A stretch of DNA of 64,000 bases from NCBI GenBank assembly GCA_965223245.1, contig CBDCVY010000013.1, positions 2,790,001 to 2,854,000 of the forward strand, written 5' to 3'. This document shows, piece by piece, positions 1-8,931 of this stretch. Numbering within the stretch: the stretch's first letter is position 1; the number at the start of each line of letters is the position of its first letter. The notes under the pieces were generated by a model, which searched no databases, was not told the DNA's origin, and worked only from the letters and a program-made list of their open reading frames with translations. This stretch comes from CBDCVY01 sp965223245 (lineage in GTDB: Bacteria > Nitrospinota > Nitrospinia > Nitrospinales > Nitrospinaceae). A program made the translations under genes and the position numbers.

Positions 1-77
1 AGTGGCAGCGGCACGCTGCCTGACGGCAAGTCAGGCATTGAAAATATATTATTCCCACTAGGCGGGGCCTAGTTGCC
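1..77. repeat. Copy of the dispersed intergenic repeat, inverted copy at 29279-29355
   Basis: These 77 bases are the exact reverse complement of 29279-29355. Parts recur at 4710-4745. The unit contains the palindromic GGCAGCGGCACGCTGCC core. The rest of the stretch to the first gene (78-565) is AT-rich and shows no convincing gene, so it probably holds the promoter of the gene at 566. Confidence 0.85.
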
Positions 78-565
78 TTCGGGCGCCGGCCCCCGGCCGT
101 TGGGAGCATTGTTTTGCGATAAATTTTGTACGACTGTATCTTCAATGGGTTTTAAATATTTCGAAATCCTCTAATTGGAAAATAATCGGCCAGGGCCCGT
201 CTATCAGGTAAGTCGAGGGAAGTGCCGGGAATTTAAATTCAGTCTATTCTTAACCTGCTTCCGGAAATAGAACCTTTCTCACTTAAAAAGTCTGGTTTTC
301 CTTTTTTTTAATTGTTAAAGTTTGGGGTTCCGAACTTTGTGTTGCTTTGCTTGTCTGAATTCGATACCATTTTAAAAAAAATTTCAGGGATAATTTAATT
401 TCCAAAAACACGGCTGGGTACCGGGAAAACGATCTGAAATGCAGTGACCCCATCGGTTTCAAACACTGTTCTTACTCAGAATGTTTCGTTTCCCGACCTG
501 GAAAGAATAATAGTCTGTGACAGTTTTTTCTAATTCGATTAACAGTTTTAGAACTATAAAAAACT

Positions 566-1918
566 ATGAATCCTGACCGAAACCCTCAGCTTTCTGCAGA
601 TGCCGCTAAAGAGAAGTTACACAATCGCGGCATACCTTTTTCTGAAGAATACTTCTTACGCTACATTCGAAGCGGTAATATGGATGTCATCACTCTCTAT
701 TTGGATGCAGGTATTTCACCGAATGCCACTATTGACGGCGAAAGTGCGCTCGCGGTTTCAGTGAATTACGGTCATAAGCCCTTAACAAAAATGCTTTTAG
801 ATGCCGGCGCTGAACCCATGGGAATTTTAGAAGGATTAGAAATGGGTAAGCCGTCCCGCGACAACTGGGATCGATTATCCAGTTTATCGGGCGTCTTCAC
901 GTTCATATCCAGTTTATTGATTGCAATAGTAGGTTGGTACTTCACAAACTCCTATAATGAGCGACAGCTAAAATGGGAACAAACACAAGCCCGACAGGAA
1001 CAAGCGACGAAGGTGCATCAAAATAAACTTGCCGAAATGCAAACGGTCGAAAAAATGATTCCGCATTTGACTAAAAACGAATCGAGTAAACAAGTGGCTC
1101 TCATTGCCATTAGCGCTTTAGCGTCACCTGAAATTGCCGCTCAAATAGCTGCGGCCTACGGTGGCCAGGGTTCCATAAATGCGCTTGCTCAATTAGCAGT
1201 TGCGGATACAGAAAAGGCCGCGGCCCCGGCGATATCCGCCCTAACCCACATCGCTTCCCGCGAACCGAACAGCTCCGGCAAACCGGCCCATCAGGCTCTG
1301 GCCAACATACTTGAAGTGAGGGAACGGGCCATCGTGAAAATCATAAGAAGTAAAAGGGCAATTTGTAATGGCTTCGTTGTTGACGGGAAACGGGGTTGGA
1401 TTGTGACAGCTAACTATTGTGTCAATCAGAGTATGGGAGGAGCCATCTCCGTTCAATTTGGGGAAAACCCACCCATGCCTATATCCAAACAGCAGACCGG
1501 GTTGCAGGGATTGCTGGCCTTCCTGAAGATCGATGCGGATTCCCTTCCGGCTCTCAAACTTTCGGACAAACAGTTTATTGCGGGAAGCTCCATTTCAAAA
1601 ACGGCGTTCAATCTTGGAGCCTCGCTCAAAGACCGGAATAAATTGAGAGTAGTTATCGGTAAAGTTATCGAGGCCGGGGAAATGAAATTCCCGGGTCCCG
1701 AGGGAGCAGGTATTAAAGTGGATGGATTGAATGTTCTGATAGATAGCCCTGCAAAGTCTCAGGATAGAATCCATGGAAGTGGAGGTGGACCTTTACTGGA
1801 TAGCGAAGGCAACGTAGCGTGCATGACATTTTCGTCCACTTTTGGAACAGAGAAAAAACAGGAGCAATGTATTTCTGCAAGATCCATTTCCAAGGCATTC
1901 CAGGCAGTTTCCGGCTAA
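566..1918 (+). CDS. Ankyrin-like membrane protein with a degenerate trypsin-like (pseudoprotease) domain
   Basis: Three parts are visible. Residues about 28-85 read as one or two ankyrin-type repeats (LYLDAGISPNA, MLLDAGAEP). A single membrane segment lies at about 108-126 and is followed by a charged, Gln-rich coiled coil (130-165) and an Ala-rich helical stretch to about 250. Residues 265-450 align by eye with S1/HtrA-type serine proteases (VVDGKRGWIVTA, LLAFLKID, GGPLLDSEGNV). All three catalytic positions are replaced: Tyr284 where His is expected, Leu316 for Asp, and Gly406 for Ser in the GxSGGP loop. It is therefore probably a binding or sensing fold rather than an active protease. The gene stands alone, and its role is unknown. 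Confidence 0.75.
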   Translation: MNPDRNPQLSADAAKEKLHNRGIPFSEEYFLRYIRSGNMDVITLYLDAGISPNATIDGESALAVSVNYGHKPLTKMLLDAGAEPMGILEGLEMGKPSRDNWDRLSSLSGVFTFISSLLIAIVGWYFTNSYNERQLKWEQTQARQEQATKVHQNKLAEMQTVEKMIPHLTKNESSKQVALIAISALASPEIAAQIAAAYGGQGSINALAQLAVADTEKAAAPAISALTHIASREPNSSGKPAHQALANILEVRERAIVKIIRSKRAICNGFVVDGKRGWIVTANYCVNQSMGGAISVQFGENPPMPISKQQTGLQGLLAFLKIDADSLPALKLSDKQFIAGSSISKTAFNLGASLKDRNKLRVVIGKVIEAGEMKFPGPEGAGIKVDGLNVLIDSPAKSQDRIHGSGGGPLLDSEGNVACMTFSSTFGTEKKQEQCISARSISKAFQAVSG

Positions 1919-2041
1919 GGTTCCCCACCAACGGTAACAGCAGAAACTTTCCCAATCTGGGGGTTGGGGGCAGTATTCCTTCTAGAGGTATTTAATATTT
2001 TGTCTTTAAGGTGGGGGATGTTAAACATATCTTTAGAGTAT

Positions 2042-3142
2042 CTACAGAGTTTTACCTGCAAAAGTCAAAAGTAAACGTTCCGGCCAAGCATTGGAACGCC
2101 TTGGTCTAGATTCCGGATCTGTGATTGTTATAAGGTTTTTTTTATATAAGTTTTCTAATTCAGTTCTAGCATGAGGTTTAAGAAAAGATGTTTCTTCAAT
2201 TACCCATTTGAAAATATCCTCTACTGATATGTCTTGTTTCCCTCTAAATTGTTCCAGAATTTTTTCAAAAAGTGGGTATGTTTGTGCTTCTTTATCGAAA
2301 AGACTAGTCTGTACTTTTTCAAATGAATCTTGATGAACTGAAAAAGAGTTTCCAAATTCGGGATCCACTTTCCACATGGCTTCTTTAATTTTTTCAAAGC
2401 CCTTTGAACTGTTGCTGCAAAAGAACAAAGCATTATCCCTAACATTAGTTTCATCTCTCATTATAAATTTCAAAGTGAACTTGCCAATTTTCTTAAGTTT
2501 GTTATCAAAATTGTCACAAAAAGCTGCAATTGAGTCTTCAGCATCAATAATTGAGCTAAGATCATCTTCGCCTACCATATTTTTAATTTTTTCTATGATA
2601 TTTTTTTCGCTCTTCTCTTTAAACCGATTCATATAACCACACCAAAAATTGACAATAATCTCACTGCTTTTGTTATGCATGAAAAGCTTGATTTTCTCTA
2701 AAGGGCTATGACTAAAACCAAATGGATCTATGAAGCTGAAAGTTGGGCTGTTGGGATTCTGGTATAAAGTTTCTAGTATGTTTTGTACTTCATCTGAAAA
2801 CTTACCCTTTCTGATATCAATTTTAATACGAGAATGTGGATTTTTAATCTCTTTCAAAGTTTGAAGATGTTTTAAAGCTTTAGGACTTTCATCTGAAAAT
2901 ATTAAAGTAGCTGTAAAGTTTGGATAAGTTTTTGCCGTCCGGTTTGCAAGGCGGGCTGCTATAGTTGGAGAACCTTCTTCCCCGCCATCGTATTCTCCCG
3001 GACCGCAAAATCCATCAATATAAAAAACATGGCGGAAACCGGAATTTGCTAGAATGCTAAACCAAGCTCCAAGATACCGGTTTAAGATTTCCAGTTTTGC
3101 TTTTGTACGGGGTTTGCACTCCCAAGAATATTTCCTAACCAT
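2042..3142 (-). CDS. tcmP: Three-Cys-motif partner protein TcmP
   Basis: The N-terminus (KPRTKAKLEILNRYLGAW, then VFYIDGFCGPGEY followed by EEGSP) is the signature of the TcmP family, which has a methyltransferase-like Rossmann core. Further on, SFIDPFGFSH matches the family's conserved DPFG segment. At 366 residues it has the usual family length. It is encoded 5 bp downstream of the DUF5131 gene on the same strand, the arrangement that gave the family its name. The biochemical activity of TcmP is not established. The pair is AT-richer than its neighbours and has no other partner gene here, which suggests acquisition by transfer. Confidence 0.85.
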   Translation of the reverse strand: MVRKYSWECKPRTKAKLEILNRYLGAWFSILANSGFRHVFYIDGFCGPGEYDGGEEGSPTIAARLANRTAKTYPNFTATLIFSDESPKALKHLQTLKEIKNPHSRIKIDIRKGKFSDEVQNILETLYQNPNSPTFSFIDPFGFSHSPLEKIKLFMHNKSSEIIVNFWCGYMNRFKEKSEKNIIEKIKNMVGEDDLSSIIDAEDSIAAFCDNFDNKLKKIGKFTLKFIMRDETNVRDNALFFCSNSSKGFEKIKEAMWKVDPEFGNSFSVHQDSFEKVQTSLFDKEAQTYPLFEKILEQFRGKQDISVEDIFKWVIEETSFLKPHARTELENLYKKNLITITDPESRPRRSNAWPERLLLTFAGKTL

Positions 3143-3147
3143 ATTTT

Positions 3148-3915
3148 TTATTTAATAGCCAAATGCAGGTCCTGAGGTTTTGAGTTTTGATTGGACAATT
3201 GAGGAAATTGGTTCCATTCTTTTCCATCTAACTCCCTTCCTCCGGATTTAGGTCGGAATCCCCCCCATTGTTTAAAAAAGAAAGGAACACTTTGTTTTAT
3301 GCATTGGTCACGAACAGACTGCACCCAAGCTAGATTCATGGGTCTTGCTTTAGGTCCGCTTTCACCTCCAACAATTACCCACTGAATTTTTTTCAAGTTC
3401 AAATTTCCGGGTGGACCAATAAGCGGTTCAATCGATAAAAACCGGACACTGGCATTCATTTCTTGAATATGCTTAATTCGAGACCGCTTTGTCTTATCTT
3501 CAATTGATGTACCCAGCCAAATATGCTCAGGTGCGAATTTATTTTTATATCTGTTATTGATAAAGTTACGCATAAGGGAGCTGCGCTTGGTAAGAACCTG
3601 GAAAATATGCCAATCTGCTTTTTCCATGGTTTCAAAAACACGAGTGATGAATTCTTTGGGAATTTTTTTATGAAATAAATCGCTCATGGAATTTACAAAA
3701 ACCATTCTTGATTTTTTCCATGTGAGGGGTTGCTCCACACGTTCCGGTCTAAGGGTAAGATCAAACCCAGTCTCAAAGGGATGGTCTTTTACACCTCTGA
3801 AACGTTCAGAAAAGCGTTCTGCATAACAATTATCACAACCCGAACTGATTTTTGTGCAACCCGTTACAGGATTCCATGTGGTATTTGTCCACTCTATAGA
3901 TGATTTTTGAGCCAT
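3148..3915 (-). CDS. DUF5131 / phage Gp37-Gp68 family protein (three-Cys motif)
   Basis: The N-terminus reads SSIEWTNTTWNPVTGCTKISSGCDNCYAE. It contains the CxxxxxxCxxC cluster of the three-Cys-motif family (DUF5131, called Gp37/Gp68 in phages), which resembles a radical-SAM type metal-cluster site. Conserved family phrases follow: FVNSMSDLFH, FQVLTKRS, WLGTSIED and GGESGPKARPM, with KQWGG near the C-terminus. The length of 255 aa is normal. It is first in a two-gene operon with tcmP. The family is common in phages and mobile islands; its function is unproven. The start is the ATG at 3915, preceded on the minus strand by an AAACTTTC stretch with no clear ribosome site. Confidence 0.85.
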   Translation of the reverse strand: MAQKSSIEWTNTTWNPVTGCTKISSGCDNCYAERFSERFRGVKDHPFETGFDLTLRPERVEQPLTWKKSRMVFVNSMSDLFHKKIPKEFITRVFETMEKADWHIFQVLTKRSSLMRNFINNRYKNKFAPEHIWLGTSIEDKTKRSRIKHIQEMNASVRFLSIEPLIGPPGNLNLKKIQWVIVGGESGPKARPMNLAWVQSVRDQCIKQSVPFFFKQWGGFRPKSGGRELDGKEWNQFPQLSNQNSKPQDLHLAIK

Positions 3916-4019
3916 AATGAAAGTTTGAACTCTTTACTTCTATTATTAAGAATAGTAGCATTATCTAGAAATGTATTGCCATATTTTTTGAAAAAAATTC
4001 CATTTTTAATTTAATAAAA

Positions 4020-4831
4020 TCTTTTCCGCTATCAGCCACTTAATTGGCCAGCGTGACACTGCCATCGAAGATGAAATACTCCCCTTAAGCGGGGTATTTT
4101 CTTGGATTGAGTGGAATAGAATTATCGCAAAGATTCTGATAATTCAGTTTGCAGGAAAATACATCGAGAATGAATGCCGCCGCCACGGCGAGTGGTCCCT
4201 GAATGTCAATCACCCCAGCCCGCGGGGTAGGCCCCGCTGCCAGAATTTTATCTTCGATGGGTTTGCTGGCTAACTGTATCATCAGATACTTTTCCTAACT
4301 CTATATTCTATTCAACTCAAAACCCCAGGAGGTCAATCCCCCCGCCAGGCCATGCCTGGAGATAACATTTCATTTGCGATGGGTTGTCTTGCCAACGGTA
4401 TCGTTAGAAAACCTTTATCCGCGTTTTCTTTCATTCTATCTAAAACCCCTGGAGGTAAAATCTCCCTCACCCCCTTCACAAAGGGGGAACACATCGTTTT
4501 CTCTTCTGAATTTTGTCTCTGAAGATATTCTTTATTATAAGGCCAAGAAAAAATCCCAAGAGGTGAATCACCCTATCCCTCTTTAGGAAAGAGGGAATAC
4601 ATTATCCTCCGCTTCAATATTTTCTTCTGAAGATAAACTCCACTTGTGAGAAGATTCTAATGATTCTGCGCTCGCCACCGATCATCGCAAATCAATTCTG
4701 CCTCCACGGCGAGTGGCAGCGGCACGCTGCCTGACGGCAAGTCAGTCATCGCAAATTTATTTTGCCCCCACGGCGAGTGGCAGCGTCACGCTGCCTCCGG
4801 GCGGGGTCCGGGGATATTGGATTTCCTGGAA
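4020..4831. repeat. Mosaic of dispersed intergenic repeat modules
   Basis: This gene-free stretch is built from modules seen elsewhere in the window. Bases about 4328-4460 are the reverse complement of the module at 27780-27910 and 43300-43435. The GCAGCGTCACGCTGC palindrome is at about 4780-4795, and CGGCGAGTGGCAGCG appears twice (about 4710 and 4773). Short open frames across it are repeat-derived and not credible genes. Confidence 0.8.
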
Positions 4832-5845
4832 TTACTTTTCCACTTCCATTCGGTTGCGGCCTTCTTCTTTCGCGCGGTACATGGCTTTATCCGCACGCTC
4901 AAAGAATGTTTCCTCGGTGTCTTCGGGTTTGAGAGCCGTCACTCCGATGCTGATGGTTACGGAAATTTTCTGCTCTTGATGCACCAGATAATCTTTTTCA
5001 ATCGTGGAGCGAATTTTCTCACCGATGCGTTTTCCTACTTCCAGCGGACAATCTTTTAGCAGGACCACAAACTCTTCTCCGCCATAGCGGAAGATGTTGT
5101 CGGATTTACGGATGCTGTTTTGAATGGAAGACGCGACGGCGCAAAGCACTTTGTCTCCCAATTTATGGCCGTGGGTGTCATTGAACTTTTTGAAATGATC
5201 GATATCGCAAACCATCAGCACACTGGTTTTTTGAGTGATATTGAATTCGCGTAACGCATGGCCGACTTTCATGTTATATGCTGCCCGATTCAAAGTTTTG
5301 GTGAGCGGGTCGACCATACTTTCGTTTTTAGAATCTTCCAGTTTTTTCGTGAGCTCTCCAATGGTTTCCTGGCTGCACTCCAGTTCTTTTCTCAGTTGTT
5401 GAGTACTGTCTTTAATTTTCTGAGTTTCTGCCGTGAGGTGTTTTTTAATTTCCAAAATATCTTTCATGTTCTGGGCGGAATCGATCTGCTGAATATAGTC
5501 ATCGAAATGACTGTCGCAGCTTCCCAGATTCCCAACCACCTCTTTGAGAACGCCTACCATACTGAGGACAATGGTTTTGGTTTCTTCTTTTTCAGATTCT
5601 TTAAACTGGTTCTCTAAACTTTTGCCTTTGAAAAAGTCTTCAATGCTTTTACCTAAATCGCTCACCTGGCCAATGCGGGCCGCTTTGCGGATGACTTTCT
5701 CCAACTGTTCCAATTTTTGGTTTAATGGATCTTCGAAGGCAAGTTGATCGCGCATTCCTTTAATACAAACGATAAGAATGTTGCAAACGCGATCCGTAAA
5801 TTCAGTAGGTATAACTCTTTCAGCGGTATCCTGGGTCATATTCAT
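4832..5845 (-). CDS. Diguanylate cyclase (GGDEF domain)
   Basis: It makes the second messenger c-di-GMP from two GTP. The C-terminal 165 residues form a complete GGDEF domain: DPLTKTLNRAAY at its start, DIDHFKKFNDTHGHKLGD for nucleotide and metal binding, and an intact GGEEF active site. An RxxD inhibitory site (RKSD) sits five residues before GGEEF, so product inhibition is expected. The N-terminal half is helical with a coiled coil (about residues 120-175) and no membrane segment, so it is likely a soluble enzyme controlled through its N-terminus. It is not in an operon, and repeats follow directly downstream. Confidence 0.92.
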   Translation of the reverse strand: MNMTQDTAERVIPTEFTDRVCNILIVCIKGMRDQLAFEDPLNQKLEQLEKVIRKAARIGQVSDLGKSIEDFFKGKSLENQFKESEKEETKTIVLSMVGVLKEVVGNLGSCDSHFDDYIQQIDSAQNMKDILEIKKHLTAETQKIKDSTQQLRKELECSQETIGELTKKLEDSKNESMVDPLTKTLNRAAYNMKVGHALREFNITQKTSVLMVCDIDHFKKFNDTHGHKLGDKVLCAVASSIQNSIRKSDNIFRYGGEEFVVLLKDCPLEVGKRIGEKIRSTIEKDYLVHQEQKISVTISIGVTALKPEDTEETFFERADKAMYRAKEEGRNRMEVEK

Positions 5846-5926
5846 TTCTATATTCTAAAATTGATATTGATAGTGCTCGAATCAGTCACTAAACAATTAG
5901 AGCCGATAACAGTGAATTTTCAATAG

Positions 5927-6466
5927 TGGGGGAACAGCTTGAACATGAACTGTAGGTATATGTTTTTGGATTTCATTCAGGAGAAATAAGCAGTGCCTCC
6001 TGAATCAATGACCCTTAAACAAAATTTAGAATTTGCGGCGCATGAAATGAGAAGGTCACTTCACCTTCTCCCCCTAGAAAATTGCAATTAATCTCTAGTT
6101 TTTCTCTTGTCTTTCTCGTCCTTTCTCATCCAATAGAATTACCTTGACCCCAATATTTAACGCACAGAGGGAAATCTGGGGAACTCCCTCAAAAATTGGG
6201 TGTATTTCAATGATTTGACTACCAGTGTCAGCCAAAACAGAGATAGGGTCAACGGCTTATTGAGGACCTTTTTATAACCACGGAAAACTCAATAGCAATT
6301 ATCCCTAAGCTGAAGTCAGACCAAAAATAAATCTTCCTAAAAGTAGAGAAATAATGTCGATTTATGAGATGGGATTTTTTGATGGCAATCGAAACTAACT
6401 CTTTGAGGAAATCAGAAACCGATATATATTTGTTAATCCAAATAAATATTGGTTTACCAGAAATAA
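5927..6466. other. Intergenic stretch, nothing recognised
   Basis: About 540 bases between a divergently read cyclase and the end of a methyltransferase gene. I see no open frame with a ribosome site, no RNA gene and no module of the repeat family. Confidence 0.6.
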
Positions 6467-7114
6467 TTATCGGGTGGCTACCACACAGAGCGAGTGAAAC
6501 GGGGTCCCGCTTTGGCTTTTAATTCCTGCATCATGAAACCCCGCTTTGGTAAGCAGGCTCTTCACTTCTTGCTGAGTGTAAGTATTGAATACGGTCCGAT
6601 CCAGCCGCAGCGGCTGCATTTGCTCCTTATCACGAAACCCAATGGCTATCGTTCCCCCCGGTTGCATCACCCGGTACATTTCCCGGAAGTAAGGGAGGGG
6701 ATCTTTCCAAAAGTAAAGGGTATTGGCCGAGCACAGTTTGTGGAACGTTTGGTCCAAAAATGGAAGACGGTCGCAGTTTCCCAAATGGAGTTTAACTTTG
6801 CCGGAGGCAATGAGATCCTTGTTATAAGTTTTTGCCTCTTGAAGCATCACTGGGGAAAAATCGATTCCCTCCACAACTCCATTAGAAACCGTTTTAGCCA
6901 TTTCATGAATGAGTCGCCCGGGTCCAAATCCAATTTCTAGAACATGATCCGTTGGCTTTAAGTCCAACGTTTCCTTTATAAACGCATTAAGGTCGGCATT
7001 GTTATTAATAAAAAGGTTCTTCATTAAATAACGTCCCAGGAAACCACTGGGCTTTTTAGCCTGGGCCGATAAAATTTTTGGAGGAATGCACCGGATAAGA
7101 AACATGAAATTCAT
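6467..7114 (-). CDS. Class I SAM-dependent methyltransferase
   Basis: The SAM-binding motif I is clear (VLEIGFGPGRLIHEMAK), followed by the acidic end of strand 2 (VEGIDFSPVM), motif II (LPFLDQTFHKLCSANTLYFWKDP) and PGGTIAIGFRD. This is the Methyltransf_11 type that acts on small molecules. The length of 215 aa is complete. The first 30 residues are poorly conserved in character, and a start at an internal Met (MKNLFINN, about residue 31) is possible. The substrate cannot be told, and no neighbouring gene suggests a pathway. Confidence 0.85.
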   Translation of the reverse strand: MNFMFLIRCIPPKILSAQAKKPSGFLGRYLMKNLFINNNADLNAFIKETLDLKPTDHVLEIGFGPGRLIHEMAKTVSNGVVEGIDFSPVMLQEAKTYNKDLIASGKVKLHLGNCDRLPFLDQTFHKLCSANTLYFWKDPLPYFREMYRVMQPGGTIAIGFRDKEQMQPLRLDRTVFNTYTQQEVKSLLTKAGFHDAGIKSQSGTPFHSLCVVATR

Positions 7115-7264
7115 TGGAACCCGCCAAGAAAAGAAAATTGAATTCAGGACCCCCGCATCTGCAGGGCGATCCTTCTCATAATAACGAAAAATACTCTTTT
7201 GTTAAGAGACCTTTGTGTGAGTAGGATTTTTGAATAAACCACAAAAAATATTTCAAGGAAAAGT

Positions 7265-7400
7265 CAATGTTCGCCCTCTTTCCCAATCCATCGATTGGAG
7301 GCAACAGAGATTTCCGCGAGGTTTCTGACGATATGTTATCTTCAGAAACTCATCGAAGATGCAGCGTCACGCTGCGGGTGATTCACCTTCAGGGATTTTT
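7265..7400. repeat. Copy of the dispersed intergenic repeat
   Basis: This block (phrases GATTGGAGGCAACAGAGATT, GACGATATGTTATCTTCAGA, GCAGCGTCACGCTGCGGGTG) recurs nearly unchanged at 27665-27800, 29650-29775 and, in part, 44020-44090. The internal TTTCTGA...TCAGAAA arms could form a hairpin. The rest of the gap to 7600 is AT-rich and probably carries the promoter of the next gene. Confidence 0.85.
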
Positions 7401-7601
7401 CCTTATTCCAGGAACCCTAAAAATCAAAACCTTTGTTTTTCGCTGATTTAATTGTTCTTCCCATCCAATTCCCTGTTACCAATCCAGCCAAATTCCGGTA
7501 CCCCTTTTTTGGAATTCTTTATACCTTTCTAGACAACCAGAAAGTTTGGTTACTACTAAAAAAACCTGGAGATGAAAATTTAAAAAAGGAGTGACAACCC
7601 A

Positions 7602-8009
7602 ATGAAAAAATTATTTTCAATGCTTGCGGTTTTAGCGATTTTTGGTTTTGCGGCAACCGGTGCCTTCGCTAACAATTCAGTGAGCATTACCAAACCTGCT
7701 GATGGCGCCACCGTTTCCGGACCGGTGGAAGTCTGCCTGGAAACTCATGGTGTAGAAGTGGAGCCGGCAAAAAAAGGCGTGAACGAGGGCAAAGGCCATC
7801 ACCATCTTCTCGTCGATGTCGACCTCCCCGGGGATTTGAGTAAACCTATCGGAAAAGACGCCAATCATGTGCACATGGGCGACGGTTCCACCTGTAAGAC
7901 TCTTGAATTAGGTGCTGGAAAACACACTATTCAAGCTTTGTTTGCCAAGGGAAATCATGTTCCCTATGATCCTGCAATCACAACATCCGTGACCGTGAAT
8001 GTGAAGTAA
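7602..8009 (+). CDS. Exported DUF4399 domain protein
   Basis: A cleavable signal peptide is plain (MKKLFSMLAVLAIFGFAATGAFA, cleavage after AFA). The mature part is one DUF4399 domain with its typical features: VSITKPADGATVSGPVEVCLE, the His-rich GKGHHHLLVD, and a second half ending in TIQALFAKGNHVPYDPAITTSVTV. Two Cys (VCLE and STCK) could form a disulfide. DUF4399 proteins are small periplasmic proteins of unknown function, and the His cluster hints at metal binding. An AAAGGAG ribosome site precedes the ATG. A strong terminator follows, so it is transcribed alone. A paralogue lies 440 bp downstream. Confidence 0.9.
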   Translation: MKKLFSMLAVLAIFGFAATGAFANNSVSITKPADGATVSGPVEVCLETHGVEVEPAKKGVNEGKGHHHLLVDVDLPGDLSKPIGKDANHVHMGDGSTCKTLELGAGKHTIQALFAKGNHVPYDPAITTSVTVNVK

Positions 8010-8110
8010 TTTTCTACAATCGACCTTGAGTCGAAATGGGAGGGTTCTGAAAATACTTCTTCATTTTCGGAATGATTGACTCGGATTAGGTTTTGCTTTT
8101 ATAGCAAGGC

Positions 8111-8160
8111 CGGAACCGGGGAAAACGCGCTTTAGCCCCTAGTTTTCTCCGGTTTTTTTT
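8111..8160 (+). terminator. Rho-independent terminator after the first DUF4399 gene
   Basis: Arms CCGGGGAAAAC and GTTTTCTCCGG (one G-T wobble) enclose a 15-base loop and are followed by eight T. Confidence 0.8.
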
Positions 8161-8175
8161 AGGTGAAGCGAAACT

Positions 8176-8206
8176 AAAGCCCTCCTCATCCTCCGGGAGG
8201 GCTTTT
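8176..8206 (+). terminator. Second hairpin terminator
   Basis: AAAGCCCTCC pairs with GGGAGGGCTTT across a short loop and ends in TTTT. It lies 16 bases after the first terminator, so the DUF4399 gene appears insulated twice from the genes downstream. Confidence 0.75.
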
Positions 8207-8450
8207 ATTAATCCTTCCCTCATGCCCCCCTTTTCTCCCAAAGCGAAAATACTCAATCATTTCGAGCCCGGATTCCTTTCCAGTTTTCATTAAAAAAATA
8301 AAGTCCTCGCCCGTTAATTGCTATTGATATAATGAAAAAAGGGTACATGTTGACCAGGAAGTAAAAAAATGAGAAACTCCAACTTATAAGACCCGAAGTA
8401 TTGGACTGAGGGTTCTTAAAGCGAAACATTCAACTTCAAATGACGCTTTC

Positions 8451-8873
8451 ATGGGAAAACAATTTAAAAACATTTTTATCGGAGCGATAGGTTTTCTGAT
8501 TTTCAGTATGGTCGGGTTTCCTTCTTACCTGACCGGTCAACACCGCAAGTTAACCATCGTGCAGCCGTCTCATAACCAGGTGGTAAACAGTCCGGTGACC
8601 ATTTGCATGGAAGTAGAAGGTTTGGGTTTAGAACCGGCGAAAATGGGAGTCCGTGAAGGATACGGTCATCATCATATTTTATTTTCTTCTCTGCCGGCGG
8701 ACTTAAGCAAGCCCATTGGAAAAAACGAAGCCATTCACGTTTCGGACGGATCCAAATGCAAAAAAGTCGACCTCATTCCCGGTCAGCACATTATCCAATC
8801 TTTGTTTGCCTACGGGGACCACACCCCTTATGACCCACTGGTTCACGATAAAGTTCTCATCACAGTCGAATGA
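8451..8873 (+). CDS. Exported DUF4399 domain protein (paralogue)
   Basis: It is the same fold as the protein at 7602: an N-terminal hydrophobic export segment (IFIGAIGFLIFSMVGFPSYL), then KLTIVQPSHNQVVNSPVTICMEVEGLGLEPAKMGVREGYGHHHILF and the HIIQSLFAYGDHTPYDPLVHDKV end. The HHH cluster, the two Cys and the proline-rich end are shared, while the signal region differs, so this is an old duplication. It is the first gene of a probable unit with the histidine kinase 58 bp downstream, and the kinase could sense what this protein binds. That link is inference from position only. Confidence 0.85.
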   Translation: MGKQFKNIFIGAIGFLIFSMVGFPSYLTGQHRKLTIVQPSHNQVVNSPVTICMEVEGLGLEPAKMGVREGYGHHHILFSSLPADLSKPIGKNEAIHVSDGSKCKKVDLIPGQHIIQSLFAYGDHTPYDPLVHDKVLITVE

Positions 8874-8931
8874 AATCTCCAAAAGCCAACCTGTTTGGCG
8901 ATGACTTCTCAAGGAATGGGAACGAAGTCCC

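Noticed and set aside
5258..5617. Plus-strand 119-aa frame inside the diguanylate cyclase
   Set aside because: Antisense shadow of the coiled-coil region; Phe-rich composition typical of such shadows.
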